From DATAQC01 sp039649175 (GTDB lineage: Bacteria > Actinomycetota > Acidimicrobiia > Acidimicrobiales > AC-14): 32,366 bases of DNA. Below are positions 1 through 6,789 of the stretch, in pieces; within the stretch, counting starts at the first letter, position 1, and every line of letters begins with the position of its first letter. Made by a program: the position numbers and the translations under genes. The notes under the pieces are model-generated. The model did not search any database and was not told where the DNA came from. It saw only the letters and a program-made list of their open reading frames with translations. The stretch spans positions 1 through 32,366 of the forward strand of contig JBBWZS010000078.1 in the NCBI GenBank assembly GCA_039649175.1. The letters are read 5' to 3'.

Positions 1-681
1 CACCAGCACGGCCCAGAACATGATGAACAGGGTGAACAGGGCGATGGCGAACTTGCGGTCCTCGGGCTTGATGCTCGGGTTGCGGTCGCTGAACGGGGCC
101 AGCATGAGGGCGAAGATGCCGATGCCGGGGATGGTGACGCCCGCCACCATGGGGTGGAACATCGTGAGCAGCTCCTGCAGCCCGAGGAAGTACCAGGGCG
201 CCTTGGACGGGTTGGGCGTGAAGTTGTAGTTGGCCGACGCCAGCAGGGGGGCGTTGACCAGCGCCGAGAAGACGAGCAGGAAGGCGCTCATGGCCATGCA
301 CGCCACGAACTCGCCGATGAGGAGGTGGGGCCACACGTGGACCTTGTCGGTGGGCGTGGCCCGCACGTCCTGGATGGACCCCGCCTTGACGACGGTCAGG
401 AGGCGTTGGGTGTGGCCCTCCGGCCCCTTCGCAACCGGCGGTGGGGCGGTGGCCACGGCGGTGGCCGCCGCCGCGGTGGCGGGGCCCGCCGTGGTGGCGG
501 CGCCGGCCGCGGCAGCGGCCTGCTGGCTGCGGGCCAGCAGGTGGGCCGGGATCTTCTCGCCGTCGTCGGCGGGCGGTGGGGTGTCCTCGCCGGACGGCGC
601 AGCCTCGCCGGGGACGGAGAGGCCGAGCGCGGCCCGCCGCTCGCGTGAGCGACGCAGGAGGTGCTCGGGTACCTCGGTCAA
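1..681 (-). CDS. Menaquinol-cytochrome c reductase, cytochrome b C-terminal (subunit IV-like), partial
   Basis: This is the C-terminal half of a split cytochrome b, equivalent to subunit IV (PetD) or the b part of Bacillus QcrC. With the N-terminal subunit upstream it would form the quinol-oxidising core of a bc complex in the membrane. Only the first 227 codons are present; the 3' end lies beyond position 1. The start is a TTG 12 nt after the preceding stop, with GGAGGGAGG just before it. Residues 1-95 are an unusually long hydrophilic, Ala/Pro-rich cytosolic N-terminus. Membrane segments follow. The Qo-site PEWY motif appears as KAPWYFLGLQELL, the form seen in menaquinone-type complexes of Firmicutes. 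Residues 2-21 closely match the N-terminus of the divergent cytochrome c at 2670 (see findings). Family assignment is firm; the start and exact partner set are less certain. Confidence 0.85.
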   Translation of the reverse strand, partial: MTEVPEHLLRRSRERRAALGLSVPGEAAPSGEDTPPPADDGEKIPAHLLARSQQAAAAAGAATTAGPATAAAATAVATAPPPVAKGPEGHTQRLLTVVKAGSIQDVRATPTDKVHVWPHLLIGEFVACMAMSAFLLVFSALVNAPLLASANYNFTPNPSKAPWYFLGLQELLTMFHPMVAGVTIPGIGIFALMLAPFSDRNPSIKPEDRKFAIALFTLFIMFWAVLV

Positions 682-693
682 CCGACCTCCCTC

Positions 694-1491
694 CTACAGG
701 GGCCCGGAGAGGCCGCCGTCCTTGCGGACTCTCCAGAAGTGGATGGCCATGAAGATGACGATGACGAACGGGAGCATCAGCACGTGCAGCACGTACCATC
801 GGAGCAGGGTGTCGGTGCCGATCTCCGCTCCCCCCAGGAGCACGAATTTGACCTGGGAGCCGAAGACCGGTGTGTACCCCATCATGTTGGTGCCCACCGT
901 CACCGCCCACAGCGCCAGCTGGTCCCAGGGCAGCAGGTAGCCGGTGAACGACAGCAGCAGGGTGAGGGTGAGCAGGACCACGCCGATGACCCAGTTGAAC
1001 TCCCGCGGCGGCTTGTAGGCCCCGTGGTAGAAGACCCGCGACATGTGCAGGAAGACGGAGATCACCATGAGGTGCGCCGCCCACCTGTGCATGTTCCGGA
1101 CGAGTAGGCCGAAGGTGACCGACGTCTCCAGCGTGCGGATGTCGTTCCACGCCTGCACCGACGTCGGTCGGTAGAAGAACATCAGGAAGATGCCGGTGAC
1201 GGTGAGGATGATGAACAGGAAGAACGACAGCCCGCCGAGGCACAGCGTGTAGCTCACCTTCACCGCGTGCCGCTTCACCTTCACCGGGTGGAGGTGGTAC
1301 AGCAGGCTGTTCATGATGACGTAGGAGCGGTTCCTGGGGCTGTCCGTGTAGCCCTTGCGGAAGATGGAGCCGGGCCGGAAGATCGAGGTCCAGGCCTGCG
1401 AGCTGCGCATCTTGTCGCCCACTTCGAGCAGGCGTTCGCTCGGCCGCTTGTGGCCGTTCCCGTTCCCGTTCCCGTTCATTCGACGAGCCAC
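694..1491 (-). CDS. qcrB: Menaquinol-cytochrome c reductase, cytochrome b N-terminal subunit (b6-like)
   Basis: This 265-residue integral membrane protein carries the two b hemes of the complex. Histidine pairs H135/H149 (RNMHRW and FLHMSR) and H236/H251 (VLHVLM and AIHFWR) match the four heme ligands of cytochrome b6. The second pair is 15 residues apart, the b6f spacing rather than the mitochondrial 14. The region around TGYLLPWDQ and the terminal RKDGGLSGPL are also b6-like. Three or four hydrophobic helices lie between about residues 80 and 255. The N-terminus has an Asn-Gly repeat (residues 6-13) encoded by a hexamer repeat. The ATG lies 3 nt after the stop of the 4Fe-4S gene, so the genes are co-transcribed. 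Most actinobacteria with characterised complexes use a single long QcrB, so the split arrangement is notable. The symbol follows Bacillus usage. Confidence 0.9.
   Translation of the reverse strand: MARRMNGNGNGNGHKRPSERLLEVGDKMRSSQAWTSIFRPGSIFRKGYTDSPRNRSYVIMNSLLYHLHPVKVKRHAVKVSYTLCLGGLSFFLFIILTVTGIFLMFFYRPTSVQAWNDIRTLETSVTFGLLVRNMHRWAAHLMVISVFLHMSRVFYHGAYKPPREFNWVIGVVLLTLTLLLSFTGYLLPWDQLALWAVTVGTNMMGYTPVFGSQVKFVLLGGAEIGTDTLLRWYVLHVLMLPFVIVIFMAIHFWRVRKDGGLSGPL
1455..1477. repeat. CGTTCC hexamer tandem repeat (about 3.8 copies)
   Basis: The hexamer CGTTCC is repeated without mismatch. It lies inside the cytochrome b N-terminal gene and encodes alternating Asn-Gly on the minus strand. Copy number could vary by slippage in steps of two residues without changing the frame. 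Confidence 0.85.
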
Positions 1492-1494
1492 TGT

Positions 1495-1908
1495 CTAGAA
1501 ACGCATCCCGTAGGCGAAGCCGTGCTTCTCGTCACGCCCGTGGGGGTCGCCGTCCTTGGCCGCCACGCCCGCCTTGCCCATCACGATGACGCCCGTGGGG
1601 CAGCGGTCGACGCACAGGCCACATCGGGTGCACACGTCCTCGTCGACGATGAAGACGATCTTGTCGTCGGGGTCGGTGCCGGGCTGCTCGGTGCCGACGG
1701 CGTCGGCGATCGTCTCAGTGGAGAGCATGTGGATGCACTTCCACGGACAGATGTCGACACAGCCCTCGCACATGATGCACTCGGACTGGTCGATGTGGAG
1801 GAACTGCTTGGGCTTGACCGCCTTGGAGAGGTAGTCGGTGCCCACCTCCTGGAGGACGTAGTCGCCGGTGAAGGCCGGCATGGGCGGGTTGGCGTCGTTC
1901 TTGGCCAT
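1495..1908 (-). CDS. 2x[4Fe-4S] ferredoxin-type protein of the bc locus
   Basis: This 137-residue soluble protein has two classic cluster motifs: C44-x2-C47-x2-C50-x3-C54-P and C93-x2-C96-x2-C99-x3-C103-P, with an extra Cys at 58. It resembles dicluster electron-transfer subunits such as NuoI-type proteins, but there is no Nuo context. It is sandwiched between the small membrane protein and cytochrome b and ends 3 nt before the cytochrome b start, so it probably exchanges electrons with this complex or with the quinone pool. No Rieske protein (CTHLGC/CPCHGS motifs) is present in the window. It may be encoded just beyond the left edge, or this protein may take another role. No strong Shine-Dalgarno precedes the ATG; GGAAGA lies about 9 nt upstream. 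The fold is certain; the role is inferred from position. Confidence 0.85.
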   Translation of the reverse strand: MAKNDANPPMPAFTGDYVLQEVGTDYLSKAVKPKQFLHIDQSECIMCEGCVDICPWKCIHMLSTETIADAVGTEQPGTDPDDKIVFIVDEDVCTRCGLCVDRCPTGVIVMGKAGVAAKDGDPHGRDEKHGFAYGMRF

Positions 1909-1922
1909 GGGAGTTAGATCTT

Positions 1923-1947
1923 CCGCTCAGGGGGCCGCTCGGGCCCC
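1923..1947 (+). repeat. Dispersed GC repeat, copy 1
   Basis: The segment has the core CCGCTCAG, a run of G, then CCGCTCGGGCCC. It lies in the 64-nt gap between the small membrane protein and the 4Fe-4S gene. It can fold as a short GGGCC/GGCCC hairpin. Related copies are at 4973-4998, 13836-13865, 13866-13895 and 27590-27614. Confidence 0.6.
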
Positions 1948-1972
1948 GGCTCGCTCGCTGCGCTCACTCGCC

Positions 1973-2443
1973 TCAAGCCTTCCTGATTACCGGGCGGCCG
2001 AATCGGGAGGTGACCTCTCCGCCGGCGGCCCCGGCCGTGTCGGTCACGCGGCCACGCTTCTGCCACCTCGACCACAGCGCCACCTGGAGCCCGAGGAACA
2101 CGATGTAGAAGCCGGCGGCGATGAGGTCGCGCACGGCCTGGTAGGTGATGATCACCCGGCCGGTGCCGACCGCCGTCTTGGCCTTCTGCCCCATCACCAG
2201 GCCGTTGCCCGAGATGGCGAGGAGCAGCTTGTCGGAGCGCCAGAGCAGCTCGTTGTCGGAGTACTTGAGCCACTGGTTGGGGATGACGCCGTAGGCGACC
2301 AGCATGAGGCCGAACACGAAGACCCCGGCGACGAAGGCCTCGCCCCAGGTGACGGGCGTGCCGATGGGTCGGCGACGGCCGACGGCCATGCCGAGGGCGA
2401 TGCCGCCAACAAGGATGAGTATGGAGACCACCAGCGCGACCAC
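1973..2443 (-). CDS. Small membrane protein of unknown function, first gene of the cytochrome b operon
   Basis: This 156-residue protein is not recognised. It has one hydrophobic helix at the N-terminus (about residues 2-20), a second at about 35-53, a hydrophilic middle with several Lys and Trp residues, a third at about 108-126 (ending LQVALWSRW), and a basic C-terminus. It starts at GTG, with a strong AAGGAGG site 7 nt upstream. The codon pattern is ordinary for the region. As the leading gene before the 4Fe-4S and cytochrome b genes it is most likely an accessory or assembly subunit of the quinol-cytochrome c reductase; this is inferred only from the operon. Two overlapping minus-strand frames in the same span are shadows: they are Arg/Pro-rich and lack the membrane pattern. 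Confidence 0.75.
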   Translation of the reverse strand: MVALVVSILILVGGIALGMAVGRRRPIGTPVTWGEAFVAGVFVFGLMLVAYGVIPNQWLKYSDNELLWRSDKLLLAISGNGLVMGQKAKTAVGTGRVIITYQAVRDLIAAGFYIVFLGLQVALWSRWQKRGRVTDTAGAAGGEVTSRFGRPVIRKA

Positions 2444-2669
2444 CCGGCACCTCCTTCGTCAATCGCCCTCGTGAAATGGATCACATTCTACTCGGGCCAC
2501 GGCGGTTCGACCGCTCGGGTTCTAGCACGACCCTCCCCGAATCGGCACATCGCGAGCCGTACTACATGCTGGGCGGGGCGGGAACCCCTCCCGGCCGGGC
2601 CCGCGGTACCACCGCGCCTGGCCTTTGGGTGCGGGCGCGGCCTACATTCAGCGGACAGAGAGGAGCGCT
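2444..2669. promoter_or_regulatory. Divergent promoter region between the cytochrome b and cytochrome c operons
   Basis: No gene is seen in these 226 nt. A good -10-like TAGAAT lies on the minus strand at 2490-2485, about 40 nt before the start of the small membrane protein, without a clear -35 element. On the plus strand TACATT at 2643-2648 is a possible -10 for the cytochrome c gene. The strand-shared location would allow coordinate control of both halves of the complex. Confidence 0.45.
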
Positions 2670-3311
2670 GTGACCGAGGTCCCCGATTACCTGCTTCGTC
2701 GATCCAAGGAGCGCCGCGAGGCCCTGGGCCTGTTGCCCGAGGGCTCGTCGGCCGCCGACGGGCCCGCGTCTGCCCCGACACCTGCGGAGGCATCGGGCAC
2801 GGAGCCGGCCGCCCCCGGGACGCCCGCGCCCGAGCCCGCGGCGGCTCCGGCGGCGGCGGCCACGCCCGTCGAGGAGCTGCCCACCTATCTGCCCCAGAAG
2901 GGGCCGAAGAGCGGCATCCCCGTGTGGATGTACCCGGTGCTGGCCGCCCTGCCCCTGTGGGCCATCGTCTACCTGGGCGCCTTCGGCACCACGGGCAACG
3001 CCAACGCCGCACCCGTCGGGTCCGCCGTCTACGCCAAGGCGGGATGCGTCGGGTGCCACGGCGCCAAGGGCGAGGGCGGGGTCGGGCCGGCCCTGGCCGG
3101 CGGCGAGGCCAAGCTCACGTTCCCGACCGAGGCCGACCACATCGCCTGGGTCGAGACCGGCTCGGCCCCGAAGAAGGGCCAGCCCTACGGCGACCCCAAC
3201 CGCCCTGGCGGTGCCCACATCGCCAAGTCCGGAGGCATGCCTGCCTTCAAGGGCCAGCTCACCGACGCCGAGATCAAAGCCGTCGTCACCTACGAGCGGG
3301 ACCAGCTGTAG
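2670..3311 (+). CDS. qcrC: Membrane-anchored class I cytochrome c of the bc complex
   Basis: This 213-residue protein has one heme c site, C126-V-G-C129-H130, and a distal ligand M190 in the usual GGMPAFKGQLTDAEIKAVV context. An internal hydrophobic anchor spans about residues 84-105, so the heme domain (115-213) faces outward. Residues 22-78 are a Pro/Ala-rich linker. The cytosolic N-terminus (TEVPDYLLRRSKERR) nearly repeats that of the cytochrome b C-terminal subunit encoded divergently. The GTG start is chosen because GAGGAG precedes it and because it gives that conserved motif as residues 2-21. It would pass electrons from the quinol oxidase core to an oxidase. It is functionally equivalent to the cytochrome c part of QcrC, although actinobacterial QcrC usually has two hemes; the symbol is tentative. 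Confidence 0.85.
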   Translation: MTEVPDYLLRRSKERREALGLLPEGSSAADGPASAPTPAEASGTEPAAPGTPAPEPAAAPAAAATPVEELPTYLPQKGPKSGIPVWMYPVLAALPLWAIVYLGAFGTTGNANAAPVGSAVYAKAGCVGCHGAKGEGGVGPALAGGEAKLTFPTEADHIAWVETGSAPKKGQPYGDPNRPGGAHIAKSGGMPAFKGQLTDAEIKAVVTYERDQL

Positions 3312-4639
3312 CCCCCACGCCCGACTCCGCCGCGCCCGACAACCGGGCCCACGAGGTCCTGGTCGTCGGCGGCGGGCCCTCGGGAGCAGCCTGTGCCCAC
3401 TGGCTGGCCGAGGCCGGCCACGACGTGGTCGTGGTGGAGAAGAAGACCTTTCCCAGGGAGAAGACCTGCGGTGACGGCCTCACGCCCCGGGCCGTCAAGC
3501 AGCTCGATGACATGGGCCTCACCGACGCCCTGACCCGCTACCACCGGTTCGTCGGCCTGCGGTCCATCGCCTTCGGCCGCACCCTCGAGCTGGAATGGCC
3601 CGCCACCCCCGGCTTCCCCCGCCACGGCTACGTCGTCACGCGCCACGACCTCGACCAGCTGGTCGCCGAGCGGGCGGCCAAGGTGGGCGCCACCCTGTGG
3701 GAGGGGGCCGAGGCGGTCGAGCCACTCACCGAGGACGGCCGGGTGTGCGGGGCCCTCGTGCGCCGCAAGCCCGAGGGAGGCGGCGAGCCCACCGTCACCG
3801 AGGTGCGGGCGCGCTACACGGTGGTCGCCGACGGGTCGCTGTCTCGGTTCGGCCGGGCCCTGGGCACCACCCGCAACAAGGCATGGCCGCAGGGCATGGC
3901 CATCCGGGGGTACTTCACCTCACCCCGCCACGACGAGCCGTGGATCGAGTCGCACCTCGACGTCCGCAATCCGGCCGGCAAGGTGCTGCCCGGGTACGGG
4001 TGGATCTTCCCGGTGGGCGACGGCCGGGTCAACGTGGGGGTCGGGCTGCTCTCCACCTCGTCGGAGTGGAAGTCGGTCAACACCACCAAGTTGATGGAGG
4101 CCTTCGTGGGATGGGCGCCCAAGTCGTGGGACATCCGCCCGGAGACGTCGTGCGGGCCCCCCACTGGCGGCCGACTCCCCATGGGCCTGGCCGTCGGCCC
4201 CTCCACTGGGCCCGGCTGGCTGACCACCGGCGACGCCATGGGCGCCATCAACCCCTTCAACGGCGAGGGCATCGCCTACGCCTACGAGACCGGGCGCTAC
4301 GCCGCCGAGGCCCTCCACGACGCCCTGACCCTCGGAGACGACGCCGACCTGACCGCCTACGCCCAGCGGGTGCAGGACGAGTACGCCCTCTACTTCAAGG
4401 TGGCCCGGGCGTTCGTGCGCATCATCGGCCGCCCTGCCCTCATGCGAGCCATGGTGGGCACGGGGATGCACTCCCGCACCCTGATGGAGTGGGTCCTACG
4501 CATCATGGCCAACCTCCTCCGGCCCGACGAGCTGGGGCCCGCCGAGGCCGCCTACCGGGCAGTGGCCGCCATCGCCCGGGTGGTGCCCGACCGCTCGGGG
4601 CTGCCGGGAGCACCGGGGGCACCAGTCCTCACCAGGTGA
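3311..4639 (+). CDS. menJ: MenJ-like menaquinone / geranylgeranyl reductase (FAD-dependent)
   Basis: This flavoprotein of the geranylgeranyl reductase family probably saturates an isoprene unit of menaquinone. In sequence order it has the dinucleotide site LVVGGGPSGAACAHWLAEAG, the FPREKTCGDGLTPRAV substrate-loop motif, GKVLPGYGWIFPVGDG, and the second FAD motif TTGDAMGAINPFNGEGIAYA. These follow mycobacterial MenJ (Rv0561c) block by block, as I recall that protein. It follows the cytochrome c gene directly, which fits supply of the quinone used by that complex. The start is unresolved. The frame is open across the cytochrome c stop, but it holds no ATG, GTG or TTG between the middle of the cytochrome c gene and GTG 3425, and 3425 would delete the FAD motif. 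CTG at 3359 is the nearest near-cognate codon. The coordinate given marks the codon after GTA 3308 and is nominal. Confidence 0.8.
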   Translation, partial: APTPDSAAPDNRAHEVLVVGGGPSGAACAHWLAEAGHDVVVVEKKTFPREKTCGDGLTPRAVKQLDDMGLTDALTRYHRFVGLRSIAFGRTLELEWPATPGFPRHGYVVTRHDLDQLVAERAAKVGATLWEGAEAVEPLTEDGRVCGALVRRKPEGGGEPTVTEVRARYTVVADGSLSRFGRALGTTRNKAWPQGMAIRGYFTSPRHDEPWIESHLDVRNPAGKVLPGYGWIFPVGDGRVNVGVGLLSTSSEWKSVNTTKLMEAFVGWAPKSWDIRPETSCGPPTGGRLPMGLAVGPSTGPGWLTTGDAMGAINPFNGEGIAYAYETGRYAAEALHDALTLGDDADLTAYAQRVQDEYALYFKVARAFVRIIGRPALMRAMVGTGMHSRTLMEWVLRIMANLLRPDELGPAEAAYRAVAAIARVVPDRSGLPGAPGAPVLTR

Positions 4640-4980
4640 TCGACGTCGCCCCCGCCCGGTTCGAACAGCTGGTGGCCGACGCCCTCGACAGCATCCCCCC
4701 CGCCCTCGGGGCGATGATGGACAACGTCTGGGTGCGGGTGGAGGAACAGGCCCGTCCCAACCTGCTCGGCCTCTACGAGGGAGTTCCCCTCACCCGCCGT
4801 GACGCCGGCTACGCCGGCATGGTGATGCCCGACCGCATCACCATCTTCCGTGGGCCCATCTGCCGGATCTGCGCCAGCGAGGAGCAGGTGGTGGCCCAGG
4901 TCCGCCAGACGGTGGTGCACGAGGTGGCCCACCACTTCGGCATCGACGACGACCGCCTGGTCGAGCTGGGCTGGGCCTGA
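4636..4980 (+). CDS. Minimal zincin metallopeptidase family protein
   Basis: This compact 114-residue protein has H95-E-V-A-H99-H-F-G-I-D104-D-D, the HExxHxxGxxD signature of the minimal zincin family (PF06262). Two of the zinc ligands and the catalytic glutamate are visible and Asp104 is the likely third ligand. The length is typical of the family. The GTG start overlaps the preceding TGA (GTGA), so translation is coupled to the MenJ-like reductase. The substrate is unknown; family members are common in actinobacteria but poorly characterised. The last codons and stop overlap a copy of the dispersed GC repeat. Confidence 0.85.
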   Translation: MIDVAPARFEQLVADALDSIPPALGAMMDNVWVRVEEQARPNLLGLYEGVPLTRRDAGYAGMVMPDRITIFRGPICRICASEEQVVAQVRQTVVHEVAHHFGIDDDRLVELGWA

Positions 4981-4998
4981 ACCGGCCCTCTGAGCGGG
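4973..4998 (-). repeat. Dispersed GC repeat, copy 2 (covers the zincin stop codon)
   Basis: Read on the minus strand it begins CCCGCTCAGAGGGCC and ends in GGCCC, as in the other copies, with a divergent centre. An 11-bp direct repeat, GCTGGGCCTGA, lies at 4970-4980 and again at 5001-5011, bracketing the core. Confidence 0.55.
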
Positions 4999-5049
4999 TG
5001 GCTGGGCCTGAGGGTAGCCTTCCGGCCAGACAGGCGATGAGGTGATGTC

Positions 5050-5472
5050 GTGCCCGATGAACCCCTTCGATCCCAGACGGCCTTCGTGATACGGGGCGGC
5101 CTCAAGAACCAGGCCGGGACCCTTCTGCTGTACCCGGACCGGCTCAGTCACGTGGCGTCGAACGCCCTCGCCGCGGGTGCCGCGGGCGGCGCCCTCGGCT
5201 CGATGATCGCCAGCGGGGCGGCCAAGAAGCGCGCCGCCAAGAAGGAGCAGGAGGGCGCAAAGGGGGTGACGACGATCGCCCTCGATCAGATCAGCGAGAT
5301 CCGCAAGGCAAAGCAGGGTCTCAACAAGAACATCCTGGAGGTCGTCGCCGCCGACGGCACGGCCCTCAAGCTCGGGGTGAAGTTCGACAAGTGGAAGCCC
5401 GACCTGGTGGCCGCCCTCGGTGCCTCCGGTCGCCAGGTGCACGACGCCGGCGACGTCGTCACCCTCTCCTGA
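5050..5472 (+). CDS. Hypothetical protein, possibly PH-like fold
   Basis: This 140-residue protein is not recognised. It begins with beta-rich segments (TAFVIRGGLKNQAGTLLLYPDRLSHV), has a small Gly/Ala-rich hydrophobic stretch at about residues 37-55 and a Lys/Ala/Glu helix at 57-73, and ends with alternating hydrophobic strands (ILEVVAADGTALKLGV) and a short helix. That order resembles bacterial PH-like/GRAM-type proteins in which a hydrophobic hairpin interrupts the barrel, but the match is by eye only. GTG start with GAGGTGAT about 4 nt upstream. It lies 69 nt after the zincin and converges with the phospholipase-D-like gene 15 nt away, with no obvious terminator between them. Confidence 0.65.
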   Translation: MPDEPLRSQTAFVIRGGLKNQAGTLLLYPDRLSHVASNALAAGAAGGALGSMIASGAAKKRAAKKEQEGAKGVTTIALDQISEIRKAKQGLNKNILEVVAADGTALKLGVKFDKWKPDLVAALGASGRQVHDAGDVVTLS

Positions 5473-5487
5473 GGACCGCCCTGCCGC

Positions 5488-6789
5488 TCAGAGCGACTGG
5501 CGGGTGAGGCCGGCGACGGCCTCGACGGCCCGCTTGTGCAGGGGCCGCCGGCGCCAGAGCTCGAGATCGAACTCCGACGAAGACTCGATGTCGTCGAGGA
5601 AGTCGGCCTCCAGCTTTGACACGATGTCCCGGTCGACCAGCGACACGTTGACCTCCAGGTCGTGGTCGAACGACCGGCTGTCGAAGTTGCTCGAGCCGAT
5701 GTTGGCCCACTCGTCATCGACCAGCATGACCTTGGCGTGCAACATCGTCCGGTCGTACTCGTGGACGCGGACACCGGCCTCGGCCAGCTTGGCGTAGGAC
5801 CGCTGCCCGGCCTGGCGGGCCACCTCTTTGTCGACCTGCTGGCCGTTCACCAGGATCCGCACGTCGACGCCACGGCCGGCGGCGGCGCACAGCACGTCTT
5901 CGAAGGCGGGATCAGGTGCGAAGTAGGCGGTGGTGAACCACAGCCGGCGTCGGGCTCCGGCGATGGCCATGAAGAACAGCTGGGTCGTGCCCGTGGGGCC
6001 CCCGGTCGGCGTACCCCGGGTCACCTGCACGGCCACGCCGTCGTCGAAGCCATGGTGGGGGTCGGGGACGTGGGCAGGACCGGGGACCTCACCGGTCGCC
6101 TCGATCCAGTTCTCGGCGAAGGCGCCGAAGACGTCGAGCACCGAGGGGCCCTCGATGCGCAGGTGCGTCTCCCGCCAGTGCTCGGGATCCCCGGCGTCGC
6201 CGGTCCAGACGTCGGCGACACCGACCCCGCCGGCGAAGCCGACGGTGCCGTCAACGATCAGGAGCCGCCGGTGCATGCGGTTGTTGACCTTGTCGAGCGT
6301 GTACCACCGCGGCGGGCGGAACATGGCCACCGTCACCCCGGCGTCGGAGAGACGGTCGAGGTGGTCACCGTTGCCGTTCAGCCTGGCCGACCCGTAGGCG
6401 TCGACGACCATGTTGACGTCGACGCCCGCCCCCGCCCGTTCGACGAGAGCATCGGTAAAGTCGTCGGCGATGGCGCCGGGCCAGTAGATGTAGGAGGACA
6501 GGTCGATCGTGGTCTTGGCCGACGAGATGGCCTCGAGCATCTCCGTCAGGGTCTCCCCGTTGCGCATCACCTTCACCCGGTTCCCGGGGCGCCGGGGGGC
6601 GGCGGTGAGCGCCTCCAGCAGCCGCGAGAACTCGGGGCTGCCCGGCTCGGGAACGTCGGCCACGTCGAAGCGGCGTCCCACCGAGTGCCGGTAGCGAGCG
6701 GCCTGGACGCCGTAGAGCGCGAGGCCGCCGGCGCCCGCGCCGGCCCCGATGACGGCGGCGACCCGCCGGGGCCGCCACGACCTGGTCAT
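5488..6789 (-). CDS. Phospholipase-D-like / cardiolipin-synthase-type protein
   Basis: This 433-residue protein has one N-terminal membrane helix (about residues 10-30) and two PLD repeats. The second HKD motif is canonical: H351-A-K353-x4-D358 followed by ANIGSSNFDSRS. The first reads H173-R-R175-x4-D180, so the catalytic Lys of HxKxxxxD is Arg, although the following VGFAGG is normal. The overall layout matches bacterial cardiolipin synthase-like phosphatidyltransferases, but the substrate is not known. The ATG overlaps the TGA of the phosphatase gene (ATGA). A much longer open frame extends upstream, but that part is antisense to nothing useful and overlaps the phosphatase; it is rejected. 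The Arg could lower activity or shift specificity. Confidence 0.85.
   Translation of the reverse strand: MTRSWRPRRVAAVIGAGAGAGGLALYGVQAARYRHSVGRRFDVADVPEPGSPEFSRLLEALTAAPRRPGNRVKVMRNGETLTEMLEAISSAKTTIDLSSYIYWPGAIADDFTDALVERAGAGVDVNMVVDAYGSARLNGNGDHLDRLSDAGVTVAMFRPPRWYTLDKVNNRMHRRLLIVDGTVGFAGGVGVADVWTGDAGDPEHWRETHLRIEGPSVLDVFGAFAENWIEATGEVPGPAHVPDPHHGFDDGVAVQVTRGTPTGGPTGTTQLFFMAIAGARRRLWFTTAYFAPDPAFEDVLCAAAGRGVDVRILVNGQQVDKEVARQAGQRSYAKLAEAGVRVHEYDRTMLHAKVMLVDDEWANIGSSNFDSRSFDHDLEVNVSLVDRDIVSKLEADFLDDIESSSEFDLELWRRRPLHKRAVEAVAGLTRQSL

Noticed and set aside
20..940. Overlapping plus-strand open frames at the left end
   Set aside because: They lie antisense to the cytochrome b subunits, which show heme-ligand and Qo motifs. 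Long antisense frames are expected at this GC content.
1868..4639. A 923-codon plus-strand open frame that joins antisense sequence to the MenJ-like protein
   Set aside because: The first part is antisense to the cytochrome b operon and then overlaps the cytochrome c gene in another frame with Arg/Pro-rich, non-protein-like content. Only the part after about 3311 has family motifs.
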